From: a virus | DNA length: 32,454 bases | Strand: one strand, 5' to 3' | Virus record (IMG/VR): IMGVR_UViG_3300035698_024424 | Span: 1 to 32,454 of that record | Part shown: positions 6,337 through 13,557 of the stretch, in pieces | Layout: every line of letters begins with the position of its first letter | Position numbering within the stretch: position 1 is the first letter of the stretch | Translations under genes and position numbers: made by a program | Notes under the pieces: model-generated | Told to the model about the DNA's origin: nothing | The model's input: only the letters and a program-made list of their open reading frames with translations | The model's database searches: none

Positions 6337-8706
6337 TTACCTAAAGAAACGGGGAAGGTTACCTTGATCGCCATAGCGTGATTCTCTATAGTTTCTATCT
6401 ATATCTTCTGGGGTCAAGCCTTTTCGTTCTATCTTAGGGATTGCGATACACAGATAGCGCATCGCATCAGCAGCGTCTGAGTTATGGTCATGTAACGGAT
6501 TACGATGATACGTTTTTAAACGATGATCATATTGCTGTCTATAATTCTCTAATGCCTTTATAAGAACGCGACACTTATTCTGATCTATCTTCATACGAGG
6601 AAGTGTTAATCTGACACGCTCTATACCATCATTTATTGGTATATTATAAGGATCAGAAAAGTGAATGCCTAGGTTTCCATACATCTCACGATAGGTAAGG
6701 CCTGTTCCCTGCTCATGTTTCATTATGTCATGTGGCGGAAAATGTTGGCCATAGGTATACGGTTTAGACTTAATAACCTGAGCAAAATGGTCTATCTTCT
6801 CAAATGATTTCTGATAATAATCTATTACATGAATCGCTGTCCCTATAACTTGGAAGAATATGATACATGTTGGATCATTATAACCTATGTCCCAAGCAGT
6901 ATGCACTTTATGCTGCGGGTCCCAGGGTATTTCTGTTATACCATTTGATAGCCTGAGATCGTTAATATATTTAGCATAGTAGGCACCGTCTGATCCTACA
7001 TCAAAAGAACAATAGAACTCCTGTTGTATCATGTCCTCTGACATCTCTTTCCTAATCTGATCCATCTCAATGTCATCGATATGTTTTGTATCATCAAGAG
7101 TAAGCCTATAAGAGAACCAGTATGGTGATTCTAATGATGTTTTATAGAGATCATAGAAATGATTCCTTCCTTTCGGCGTTCCCAAAAATACTGCCCAGCC
7201 CTTGTTAGCGGCAAGGATAGGCCTAATAACCTCATTCCATGCCTGCGGGTACTGTTCAGCATATTCAGAGAATATTACACCTCTTGGATTAGTACCACGA
7301 AGTGAGTTCCCGGACCAACATTCTTTTCCGTTTCGACGAACTTTTATAACTCCTGAATCAGTAGAAACACAATATACCTTTCCGTCATAATCATGCGTAG
7401 TAATGTACTTCTTTATAGAAGAACAAAGTCGTTTAAATTTAGATTTTCTTACAAAAACGGCAAAATGAGGACGGAGTGACTTTATTCTTCTTCCTTTTAT
7501 GAATCCTATGGATTGCTTCCTTTGATACACATTTCCACTCTGGCCAAGTTTAATTATAATCTCTTGAACATCATCAACAAGTCTTTTAGAACTTGAATAA
7601 AACGCTGTATAAGTGGAACATGAATGACCATCTCCATCAATGAGCCATTCAAATAATACTTTGAGATATTCTCTGGAAAGATTTTTTATTTCTTGAGGTA
7701 TAAACCGTTCATGTTGCAAACCAAATTGAGAGAAATACAAATACATCTGTTGATCGGTAAAAGTAAATCTATCTTTATCTTCATAAAAATTAATATTGGC
7801 TCGCGTTAAAAGATCTCGGATCTTATCCCTTATAGCAATCTTTACTTGAGAAATAGTAATTCTATATGTTTTACTACTTTTATAAACACTACCTTCAGAT
7901 AAATAAATACCTAAAAGAGATACAAAATCTTTCATATCTAAAGAACGATTATATTCCTTTACTACTCGTCGACCTTTTCCACATACCCATTCTTTCTTGA
8001 GATGAGGGAATGTAAAGACGCTTTTATTAGCTCCATTCCAATCACATTGTGAGGGTATTGCGTCATGTATTATTGTTGGATCATCTATTCGCTTAAACTT
8101 ATAAACTCCCTTAGTGGATTTAACGAAGAATCTATGATTAGGTGTTACGACACAATCCAATGAATTATTTTTTATATGGTACATAGTTCCGCTATAGTCA
8201 TATTCCATCTTTTTATTAGGCTTCTTATACTCTAAGAATCCATCCTTTAATGTTGCTACCTTTTGGTCGCCCACATCTTTAAATAATTTCCATCCGTACT
8301 CAGTAAGTATTTCTGTCTTATCATCAAAACAAGCATAATTATCAGAGCCTACAAACTGTAAAAAAGAGCCATTTATAAGTTTTATTTTTAACTCTTGTGA
8401 ATTTTTTGAGAATATGGTCTCTGATGGTATAAAATCAAGCATCTGATTGCCTTGAATAGTAATGGCATCCCAAATAGCTTTCTTAGCCTGAGAATAGGTG
8501 GGAAATATATAGTAGTATGTTCCCACATGTGCAAACATCTCTGGTATCATGATGAGGTTGAATGCGCTTATATCTTTACCTGAACGACGAGGTTTTAAGA
8601 TTAATAAGCGTCTGAATCCGTCTATATGAAACGCTTTCCATATAGGTAATTGATAGGGCCTTGGTATAAACTTATCAAGTACTATATTTTTTACTGTTTC
8701 TGTCAT
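6337..8706 (-). CDS. Large terminase subunit interrupted by an intein
   Basis: The 789-residue precursor is the ATPase-nuclease motor that packages phage DNA through the portal. The N-extein carries a Walker A-type motif LKPRRSGKD (37-45). The C-extein carries Walker B GVIFSEYAE (476-484, catalytic Glu481), the coupling motif LGTPKGRNHF (509-518), and a nuclease domain with Asp606 (TAWDIGYNDP) and DHNSDAADAMRYL (Asp744, Asp747). Residues 126-467 are an intein, so the spliced protein would be 447 residues, normal for TerL. Splicing joins VGSDNYA to SLRGTNPRG, next to the ATPase active site. The start at 8706 has an in-frame stop just upstream and no good ribosome site; two tandem 33-bp repeats lie where leader signals would be expected. 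It follows the small-terminase candidate. Confidence 0.93.
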   Translation of the reverse strand: MTETVKNIVLDKFIPRPYQLPIWKAFHIDGFRRLLILKPRRSGKDISAFNLIMIPEMFAHVGTYYYIFPTYSQAKKAIWDAITIQGNQMLDFIPSETIFSKNSQELKIKLINGSFLQFVGSDNYACFDDKTEILTEYGWKLFKDVGDQKVATLKDGFLEYKKPNKKMEYDYSGTMYHIKNNSLDCVVTPNHRFFVKSTKGVYKFKRIDDPTIIHDAIPSQCDWNGANKSVFTFPHLKKEWVCGKGRRVVKEYNRSLDMKDFVSLLGIYLSEGSVYKSSKTYRITISQVKIAIRDKIRDLLTRANINFYEDKDRFTFTDQQMYLYFSQFGLQHERFIPQEIKNLSREYLKVLFEWLIDGDGHSCSTYTAFYSSSKRLVDDVQEIIIKLGQSGNVYQRKQSIGFIKGRRIKSLRPHFAVFVRKSKFKRLCSSIKKYITTHDYDGKVYCVSTDSGVIKVRRNGKECWSGNSLRGTNPRGVIFSEYAEQYPQAWNEVIRPILAANKGWAVFLGTPKGRNHFYDLYKTSLESPYWFSYRLTLDDTKHIDDIEMDQIRKEMSEDMIQQEFYCSFDVGSDGAYYAKYINDLRLSNGITEIPWDPQHKVHTAWDIGYNDPTCIIFFQVIGTAIHVIDYYQKSFEKIDHFAQVIKSKPYTYGQHFPPHDIMKHEQGTGLTYREMYGNLGIHFSDPYNIPINDGIERVRLTLPRMKIDQNKCRVLIKALENYRQQYDHRLKTYHRNPLHDHNSDAADAMRYLCIAIPKIERKGLTPEDIDRNYRESRYGDQGNLPRFFR
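7306..8331 (-). mobile_element. LAGLIDADG-type intein within the large terminase
   Basis: This 342-residue insertion spans residues 126-467 of the precursor. It starts with Cys (CFDDKTEILTEYGWK, block A), has block B with TPNHRFF (188-194), and has two LAGLIDADG-like helices, LLGIYLSEG (264-272) and LFEWLIDGDG (351-360). It ends VYCVSTDSG, then VRRNGKECWSGN, followed by Ser+1. Splicing chemistry is therefore Cys1/Asn-end/Ser+1. The usual penultimate His is Gly (GN), a tolerated variant in some inteins. Both homing-enzyme motifs retain acidic residues (E271, D359/D357), so the endonuclease may be active. The 5' and 3' exteins are in frame and complete. Confidence 0.92.
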
Positions 8707-8738
8707 TTTTTTTCATCTTCATTCAATCTTTTCAGTCC

Positions 8739-8804
8739 GGGGTTTTTCAGACCGTATCTGATGCCTTTGATGGGGTTTTAGAGACCGTATCTGATGCCTT
8801 TGAT
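8739..8804 (-). repeat. Tandem pair of the 33-bp portal-derived sequence
   Basis: Two units abut exactly, 8739-8771 and 8772-8804. Both start GGGGTTTT and end CTGATGCCTTTGAT on the plus strand. The first reads TTTTTCAGACC and the second TTTTAGAGACC; the second differs from the portal sequence at one position and the first at three. They occupy the leader between small- and large-terminase genes. The minus-strand transcript would carry the complement of portal mRNA twice. Confidence 0.9.
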
Positions 8805-8821
8805 ATGGCAGTGTACAGTTT

Positions 8822-8843
8822 ATAAAAGCTAAAAAGCTTTTAT
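8822..8843. other. AT-rich hairpin between terminase genes
   Basis: ATAAAAGCT (8822-8830) pairs with AGCTTTTAT (8835-8843) with a 4-base loop. A T-rich run (CTTTTTCTTC) follows on the plus strand, opposite to local transcription, so it could stop rightward antisense transcripts. On the minus strand it is only a leader hairpin. Confidence 0.35.
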
Positions 8844-8879
8844 CTTTTTCTTCTGAAAGAGTAAAAGGATATATATAAA

Positions 8880-9401
8880 TCATGAATCTTTTTCATCTTT
8901 TTTATCCTTTCTAAAGTCTGGTATAATTACATTAATAGTTTGTTCATTGTCACTGTTCTTGGAATCACGCTTGATCCGTATGAACTCTTTTAACATCTCC
9001 ATATAATCATTATCATATTTTGGTAAAAGCCTTGTTACAAAGGAAGAATACGAAGGGTCATTATAGGCAAGCGCATACAGACGAGAAGCAATATTAGCCT
9101 TAACTATTTCTCGTGCTGCTCCAAGGTATGGATGTTCTACACATTTTGTTTTGAAGAGCCGTTCAGTTACTCGTTGCTCTGCACAAAACTGGATCAAAGA
9201 ATAGCCATCTGCTCTTTCAGAAAATAGAAGTAGTTCATAAGCAAGCGCCCATATATTATCTTCATTTCCTGGACTATCACTTTTAGTAGGATCAAATAAT
9301 GAGAAGTAGTTCTTTACCGCTCCTTCACAATTAGATTCTCTCTTCCATGCATCTCTTTCAAGGGGAACTTTCTGTAGAAAGCCATTCTTCTTTTTTGCCA
9401 T
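8880..9401 (-). CDS. Small terminase subunit (candidate)
   Basis: This 173-residue protein is mostly helical. A central segment resembles small-terminase or DNA-binding helices: VTERLFKTKCVEHPYLGAA, then VKANIASRLYALAYNDPSY and FVTRLLPKYDNDYMEML. A highly charged C-terminal tail (FRKDKKDEKDS) follows. Size, helix content, 'ARLYALA' type helix and position directly upstream of the large terminase support TerS, the subunit that recognises packaging sites and regulates TerL. No canonical HTH is obvious, and the alternative is an unrelated DNA-binding protein. The ATG follows a weak AAGAG site. Confidence 0.6.
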   Translation of the reverse strand: MAKKKNGFLQKVPLERDAWKRESNCEGAVKNYFSLFDPTKSDSPGNEDNIWALAYELLLFSERADGYSLIQFCAEQRVTERLFKTKCVEHPYLGAAREIVKANIASRLYALAYNDPSYSSFVTRLLPKYDNDYMEMLKEFIRIKRDSKNSDNEQTINVIIPDFRKDKKDEKDS

Positions 9402-9420
9402 TAACTACTCTTTTAATGAC

Positions 9421-9783
9421 TTATAATTCTTTTATCACTATATGAGTTCTTTCTGTATCACTATACCTTTTCATACTTTTAACCCAGCATACCTGGCAAT
9501 CATCCTTAAATACAATATTAGTAAAGCAGTCCTCTATAAACTTTTGACAGTTTGTAGTATCTGGTCGTGATATATACCAATCATTCTCTTTAACCCCACG
9601 CTTTGCAGCTGCTTTAGATATCTTAAAATAGAACTCTATAGATACATAAACAGGCCCAAGAAGAAGAGGTTTTCTAATATACTGAATGGCTATAAGGCTC
9701 TTTAAAACACACATCTGTTTATAATGGGTATTAACAAAACGGCCCCGGTACTCTCTATAATTGAAAGGGAGAGGGCGGCCCAA
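9421..9783 (-). CDS. rusA: RusA-family Holliday-junction resolvase
   Basis: The 120-residue frame shows the RusA signature: RPDTTNCQKFIEDCFTNIVF followed by KDDCQV (about 74-98), with the acidic residues Asp75, Asp92/Asp93-type positions and a Lys used in junction cleavage. RusA enzymes resolve four-way junctions, in phages clearing branches before packaging; the gene lies directly upstream of terminase. The annotated start is TTG at 9783. However, codons upstream continue KFTLL before GRPLPFNYR, which matches the usual RusA N-terminus. The true start may therefore be an ATA at 9798-9796, overlapping the previous gene's stop (ATAA) behind AAAAGGAAAAGAA. This would be a non-canonical initiation codon. 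Confidence 0.85.
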   Translation of the reverse strand: MGRPLPFNYREYRGRFVNTHYKQMCVLKSLIAIQYIRKPLLLGPVYVSIEFYFKISKAAAKRGVKENDWYISRPDTTNCQKFIEDCFTNIVFKDDCQVCWVKSMKRYSDTERTHIVIKEL

Positions 9784-9794
9784 TAACGTAAACT

Positions 9795-10115
9795 TTATTT
9801 TCTTTTCCTTTTACAGCAACAATACAGGATACAGGCAACGACAGGTACAGATAAGGGAATCAGTGACATCTCTGCTGATGGTTTATTGTCTATTAAAGGA
9901 CAGGTGTCAGTAGGGGTATATACCGGATTAAATGGGTTATGATCAATATAGGTTGGAGTAACCTGCTTCTGCTTAACCTTTCTCTTATGGGCCGGGCATG
10001 GATTCCAGTCCTGGTCTCTTGGATCATAGCCATGATAGTAGCCCTGATTATTAATAATAGGAGGTTTCTCTGCACTAAAAAGGGGAAGTGATACAAATAG
10101 TAGTAAGTATCTCAA
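9795..10115 (-). CDS. Single-pass membrane protein with signal peptide
   Basis: This 106-residue protein has a cleavable signal (MRYLLLFVSLPLFSAEKPPI). A Tyr/Pro/Asn-rich exported segment with CPAHKRKVKQKQ follows, then a C-terminal membrane helix (SLIPLSVPVVACILYCCC) and a basic stop-transfer tail KRKRK. It would be a type I membrane protein with an outside domain of about 60 residues. The start is TTG at 10115 behind AAAGGAATTAATT, and the gene lies between the tRNA and rusA. Its topology could serve a lysis role (spanin-like) or receptor masking, but no family is recognised. Confidence 0.55.
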   Translation of the reverse strand: MRYLLLFVSLPLFSAEKPPIINNQGYYHGYDPRDQDWNPCPAHKRKVKQKQVTPTYIDHNPFNPVYTPTDTCPLIDNKPSAEMSLIPLSVPVVACILYCCCKRKRK

Positions 10116-10136
10116 ATTAATTCCTTTACGTTTTGA

Positions 10137-10241
10137 GGCCCTGCCGGGAATTGAACCCGGGGTTTTAGAGACCGTATCTGATGCCTTTGATTGGGTTTTT
10201 GGAATGAAACTCCAACGTCCTAACCACTATACTACAGGGCC
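10137..10241 (-). tRNA. tRNA-Glu(TTC) interrupted by a 33-bp insertion
   Basis: On the minus strand the acceptor arms GGCCCTG / CAGGGCC, D-arm GTATAGTGGTTAGGAC, anticodon arm TTGGA-GTTTCAT-TCCAA (anticodon TTC) and T-arm CCGGG-TTCAATT-CCCGG are all present. The span is 105 bases; removing a 33-bp insert leaves 72, normal for tRNA-Glu. The insert sits between the anticodon stem and T-stem, in the variable region. It is the portal-derived repeat (10159-10191), flanked by AAAACC-like duplicated bases. CCA is not encoded. The gene may be dead, may yield a tRNA with a very long variable arm, or may be an assembly error. Confidence 0.85.
10159..10191 (-). repeat. 33-bp portal-derived sequence inside tRNA-Glu
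   Basis: On the plus strand it starts GGGGTTTTAGAGACCG and ends ATCTGATGCCTTTGAT, one base different from the portal copy. GGGTTTT occurs again immediately after it (10193-10199), so the insertion could have created a short target duplication. The tRNA transcript strand would be complementary to portal mRNA. Confidence 0.9.
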
Positions 10242-10245
10242 ATTT

Positions 10246-10626
10246 TTATTCCCTATCTTTCTTTATCCATTTATCTCTATTTACCTCTGCTTCTAGCCAT
10301 ATCACTATCTCTTGTATCTGTCTTTTATGGATCTCATAGTTTCCTATACAGTTACTTACATTGTGAAGCGCAATAGAAAGGTGAGAGTACAACTGTCGTT
10401 GTACCTCCGTGTCAGATAAGCTCGAAGCATGTTTGTCAGTATATGAATAATAATATTCTTTTCTACAAAGAGAACATTTCCACAGATAAGTCTTGTTTAC
10501 GTTAATGTAGCGCCACCTATTAAAAGAAGAGTCGTTTATTGTAATGGTTGCGGGCGGCAACAGGGTAGGATGGTCGTGGCATCTTAAACTAAAAGAGTAT
10601 ATGGTAGGCTTCTTTCTCATTATCAC
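10246..10626 (-). CDS. Small protein with a possible zinc-binding site
   Basis: This 126-residue protein has an N-terminal CHDH near 15 and WKCSLCRKEYYYSY around 49-62, giving one clear CxxC pair. It continues with His-rich segments (HLSIALHNVSNC) and a C-terminal amphipathic helix (QIQEIVIWLEAEVNRDKW). The CHxH plus CxxC arrangement resembles a small zinc ribbon or finger, but the second ligand pair is only a guess. It sits five bases from the tRNA in the early region. Start may be GTG 10626 or the ATG two codons later. Function unknown. Confidence 0.6.
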   Translation of the reverse strand: MIMRKKPTIYSFSLRCHDHPTLLPPATITINDSSFNRWRYINVNKTYLWKCSLCRKEYYYSYTDKHASSLSDTEVQRQLYSHLSIALHNVSNCIGNYEIHKRQIQEIVIWLEAEVNRDKWIKKDRE

Positions 10627-10679
10627 TCTCTCTTTTTATAGTACTAGCTCTCCCCTTTTAACTCTATGTCCATTATCCC

Positions 10680-11117
10680 TCATATGGTAAACCTTATTCT
10701 CAACAGATTGTAATCTTTATCAGACAATAAAATTGAATAAACCTTATCGCCGTTCATTGATTTAGTATTCTCATGATTTTCATAAGAAGTGAACCATATA
10801 TTGACACAGATGTCATCTTTAGAGCCCAGATTAATTACTGAGCCATCATCTCCTTTTATAACAGATGGCATAAGCCTTTCTTTGGAGATATGAGGCGCAA
10901 TAATAGAGACAGGCTTTGACTTATGGACCAACGAAAATGATTCATAGGCCTCTAAGATATCCAGCACTGTTATAGAGCATGGCATATCAGTTGATTCTTT
11001 GTCATAGAAAGCATTAAAAAAATCAAGACTGTCTAATAAGTGCATAGAGTTAGAGAATGTATCTTTATCTTTGGATAATAAAGTAGCAACGATATCTTTT
11101 CTTTCAGACTTTTTCAC
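10680..11117 (-). CDS. Unknown early-region protein
   Basis: This 145-residue protein has a charged N-terminus (MKKSERKDIVATLLSKDKD) and an alternating strand-rich C-terminal half ending YSILLSDKDYNLLRIRFTI. No signal peptide, membrane helix or known motif is visible. Its ATG overlaps the stop of the preceding gene by four bases (ATGA), so the two are translationally coupled and belong to the leftward early operon. No function is proposed. Confidence 0.6.
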   Translation of the reverse strand: MKKSERKDIVATLLSKDKDTFSNSMHLLDSLDFFNAFYDKESTDMPCSITVLDILEAYESFSLVHKSKPVSIIAPHISKERLMPSVIKGDDGSVINLGSKDDICVNIWFTSYENHENTKSMNGDKVYSILLSDKDYNLLRIRFTI

Positions 11118-11329
11118 TCTTCATTCCAAAAAGCATAATTCTCTTCTTTTAGTTCCTTATAGTCAGATTCCATCTTTTCTTCGTCCATATAAGATTTAGG
11201 GAACGTTTTGTTAACCCATTCATCAACAGAACACTTGCAACCACCACGTGAAACGGCAAAACACTCTCTTAATGAACCATTACACTTAGAACAAAGTCCA
11301 GATAGATTAGAGTTTGTTGTTTTAGTCAT
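11114..11329 (-). CDS. Cys-rich putative zinc-binding small protein
   Basis: This 71-residue protein has an N-terminal Cys cluster: CSKC (13-16), a single Cys near 23, and CKC (31-33). This is enough ligands for one structural zinc. An acidic C-terminal tail follows (EEKMESDYKELKEENYAFWNEE). The ribosome site AGGAAG precedes ATG at a good distance. It overlaps the next gene by four bases. Small zinc proteins of this type are common in phage early regions, sometimes binding host polymerase, but nothing here proves a target. Confidence 0.65.
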   Translation of the reverse strand: MTKTTNSNLSGLCSKCNGSLRECFAVSRGGCKCSVDEWVNKTFPKSYMDEEKMESDYKELKEENYAFWNEE

Positions 11330-11336
11330 TTACTTC

Positions 11337-11765
11337 CTAAAAAGGTAAGTTGCTTTGCCAGTCAGAAGGAGGCCTAAGGGGAGCAGCGGGTCTAGCCAGA
11401 GATTCCCTGTCATATACGCCTGACGATGAAGGTATTAACTCTAATACTTCTGATACATTTTTCTTTACTTCATTCTGTGTCCTCGGATCTTTCTCATTTA
11501 TTCCGAGCTCTATGGTCTTATCTCTTCTAAGGCTCCACTCTGGTTGTAGATCATGTTCCTTGCAGTAGCTATAGGCAACCTTAGCAAAGTATTTAAACGG
11601 GACTGAGAGCGGCCCACGGTTCTTCTCTGTCGCTCTTCTAAGGGCCATATTAGCCTGTTTTATAGCTTCCTTAGGATAAGCCATAAGGTCTACCATGCCT
11701 GCAACGGTAAGGTCCAAGGATGATATGTTCTTAATATAGTCTGGTATAAAATCTGGTATGTTCAT
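11337..11765 (-). CDS. Unknown early-region protein with conserved-looking C-terminal tip
   Basis: This 142-residue protein has a helical N-terminal body (SLDLTVAGMVDLMAYPKEAI, then ALRRATEKNRG and FAKVAYSYCKEHDLQPEW). A disordered Pro/Ser region leads to the tip DWQSNLPF. The aromatic/proline tip vaguely recalls protein-docking tails such as those of SSB proteins, but it lacks their acidic run, so no replication role is claimed. AGGAT lies at the expected distance from the ATG. It sits between the zinc-binding gene and an 84-codon frame, downstream of the replication initiator. Confidence 0.55.
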   Translation of the reverse strand: MNIPDFIPDYIKNISSLDLTVAGMVDLMAYPKEAIKQANMALRRATEKNRGPLSVPFKYFAKVAYSYCKEHDLQPEWSLRRDKTIELGINEKDPRTQNEVKKNVSEVLELIPSSSGVYDRESLARPAAPLRPPSDWQSNLPF

Positions 11766-11813
11766 TTATTATCCTAAATACACTTTTTCTTTTTCTCTTC
11801 CATCAGTCTTCCT

Positions 11814-12068
11814 TCAACTCTTCTTCCGTAAGCGTAGGAATAACAGAATCTTTAACAAATTACGAGGATCGTCTAGTACTTCAGGGTGAAGGTTTAACTT
11901 ATCGAAGCCCTGTAACGACAGCTTACCCGTGGGATATCCTGATCGTCGCATCAGAAATCTATATCTATTCTTTTTCACATTTATTCTCCCTATCCTAAAC
12001 TCATTCATTCCGGGGTTTTTCAGACCGTATCTGATGCCTTTGATTTCGTCTAGTATACCAAAAATCAT
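11814..12068 (-). CDS. Small basic protein whose N-terminus contains the 33-bp repeat
   Basis: This is an 84-residue frame. Residues 9-19 (IKGIRYGLKNP) are encoded entirely by the repeat at 12012-12044. The remainder, from MNEFRIGRINVKKNRYRF onward, is basic and ends LKILLFLRLRKKS. No good ribosome site precedes the ATG at 12068 or the internal ATG at 12008. The original gene may have started at 12008 (64 residues) and acquired an N-terminal extension or lost its leader by the insertion. No family is recognised, and expression is uncertain. Confidence 0.45.
   Translation of the reverse strand: MIFGILDEIKGIRYGLKNPGMNEFRIGRINVKKNRYRFLMRRSGYPTGKLSLQGFDKLNLHPEVLDDPRNLLKILLFLRLRKKS
12012..12044 (-). 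repeat. 33-bp portal-derived sequence in the 84-codon frame
   Basis: It is identical to the first unit of the tandem pair (8739-8771), including the GGGGTTTTTCAGACC variant. The shared three-base deviation from the portal copy shows that these two copies are related to each other. It is open in the local reading frame. Confidence 0.9.
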
Positions 12069-12102
12069 GTTTATGTTAAGGAATAGCCCCTATGAGGGGT
12101 CG

Positions 12103-13248
12103 CTATCGATTAATAAAAAGAGATTTTAATAAATTGCCTATAGATTTGGGCGCCCGGCCCATTCCAGTCTTAGCAGGAATCGCTAAACCTCTGGTTGCAA
12201 CAGCCAGTTTAATAGCTTCTTTTCTACAAAGGGATACAGGGGGCTTCTCAGGCTCAACAGTCGGGGTTTTAGAGACCATCTGATGCCTTTGATAGCGCTC
12301 GTTACACTCCTGCTCATACTCCAACAAGAGACTAAAATCAGTCTCATCCTCAGGTCCAACGGCATTCGGGCGCTCTTGCGGATTTTGCCCCTTAAGACTT
12401 TCTAACTCAAAGCATCGACAGTTAAAAATAAGTTCATGATCACAGGAAATGCCCTCTGCAGCCCATTGTTCCTTCACATGCTTTGTTAAAGATTCTGTTC
12501 TTCTCTTTGCAGAAAACTCTCTATCTTCTTGCATATACAACTCACTTGACCAAGGTCCTCGCGGCTGCGGGGCCGAAGGTGCAAAAGCGGCAACATTTTC
12601 TTCCTGGCAATCTATTTCTTTAAATAAACGACCTCTTATAATCTTATCTAGGGTGGTCAATTTCAGATGGCCATATTTTTCTGTGCTACCTGGGTAGCTT
12701 TTGTAGGTCAGGTAAGGCCTAATAGTTTCTATTTGTGTATAGTTACTGTTTGAATTAAATAGTACTTGTTTTACTGTCTTTTTGTTTAGAGCTGTTGGTA
12801 ATAGAAGTACTCGTCTTCCTGCATACTGCAGAGGTGACCCCGGAGAGTTTGGGGTCCAGCAGTGATCTGTTGAGAACAGGAAGACGAGCGGATAGAAAGC
12901 CCAAGAGCGTATGAGCTTTCTAAGTTTATATCTAAATGATTGTTCTCTTAATATTGGATTTAATAGGTAGACGCGAGATCTAATGTCTGGATGTAGATTT
13001 TGTAGCAGTATACCTCTTTCATTGAGCTCTTTTATTACTTTCTTTACGGTCCTTATATGAACGCCTGCTAGTCGAGCTATGGTCTTTATGGCAGGGAAAC
13101 TAATTTGATAATTATCGTCAAACCAGCCGAATTTCTCTAAAACATTGAGGTATGCAGGTGTTTGAGTGTTTAGCCATTCTAATAGTTTTTTTCCATCTTT
13201 TTCAAAACCAGCTTGACTAGTCGGGTTTTCTATGCTACTTTTATTCAT
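12103..13248 (-). CDS. Winged-helix replication-initiator-like DNA-binding protein
   Basis: This 381-residue protein has an HTH of the winged-helix, initiator type at about 51-82 (FPAIKTIARLAGVHIRTVKK, then VIKELNERGIL). A hydrophobic/basic region (100-125) and a long, variable and partly disordered C-terminal half follow. The AAAGGAAA ribosome site is next to the ATG. Directly upstream lies a non-coding, AT-rich block with tandem 26-bp repeats and palindromes, so a role in binding the origin and starting replication with host enzymes is plausible. The alternative is a transcription regulator. Residues about 319-328 are encoded by a 31-bp variant of the dispersed repeat, which keeps the frame open. 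Confidence 0.65.
   Translation of the reverse strand: MNKSSIENPTSQAGFEKDGKKLLEWLNTQTPAYLNVLEKFGWFDDNYQISFPAIKTIARLAGVHIRTVKKVIKELNERGILLQNLHPDIRSRVYLLNPILREQSFRYKLRKLIRSWAFYPLVFLFSTDHCWTPNSPGSPLQYAGRRVLLLPTALNKKTVKQVLFNSNSNYTQIETIRPYLTYKSYPGSTEKYGHLKLTTLDKIIRGRLFKEIDCQEENVAAFAPSAPQPRGPWSSELYMQEDREFSAKRRTESLTKHVKEQWAAEGISCDHELIFNCRCFELESLKGQNPQERPNAVGPEDETDFSLLLEYEQECNERYQRHQMVSKTPTVEPEKPPVSLCRKEAIKLAVATRGLAIPAKTGMGRAPKSIGNLLKSLFINR
12263..12293 (-). repeat. 31-bp variant of the portal-derived sequence inside the initiator-like gene
   Basis: It starts GGGGTTTTAGAGACC and continues ATCTGATGCCTTTGAT, lacking two bases (GT) relative to the 33-bp form. The reading frame of the host gene is retained through it (local peptide RYQRHQMVSKTP). 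Confidence 0.88.
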
Positions 13249-13271
13249 GAAATTTCCTTTATATTGGTCAT

Positions 13272-13329
13272 TTCCATAAAAAGAGATTTTATGGAATTTC
13301 CTTAAAAAGAGATTTTATGTAATTACCTT
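13272..13329. repeat. Two tandem 26-bp iteron-like repeats with palindrome
   Basis: Units at 13278-13303 and 13304-13329 share AAAAAGAGATTTTATG followed by K-AATT-W-CCTT, differing at two positions. The first unit lies within a perfect inverted repeat, TTCCATAAAA-AGAGA-TTTTATGGAA (13272-13296). It lies 24 bp upstream of the initiator-like ATG, suitable for both origin binding and autoregulation. Confidence 0.75.
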
Positions 13330-13443
13330 GTGCTTCAGGGTATTTTACTTTCTTCCTAAAGGATTGAGCGTGTTCCTTCATTGAGAACCTCTCTTTCTTT
13401 TTTCCTCTTTCATGGAGGAATAGTTAATTCTTTTCTTTTTTTT

Positions 13444-13535
13444 AAAAAGTAGTCAATTGTTTGTCAATTGTAAAGAGAAGTTTATACCATACTCTTTCAT
13501 TTTACTACTGATTCTCGGACAATTGGCTACTTTTT
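13444..13535. repeat. 17-bp imperfect inverted repeat with internal direct repeats
   Basis: AAAAAGTAGTCAATTGT (13444-13460) and its complement ACAATTGGCTACTTTTT (13519-13535) match at 16 of 17 positions (the exception would be a G-U pair in RNA), separated by 58 bp. TCAATTGT is repeated with 11-bp period at 13453 and 13464, i.e. on the same helix face. Confidence 0.7.
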
Positions 13536-13557
13536 TTTGTATATTTTTCTTATCCAT

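Noticed and set aside
10137-10241. tRNA as phage integration site
   Set aside because: No integrase is present, and the tRNA sequence is whole apart from the insertion, not an att-type 3' fragment.
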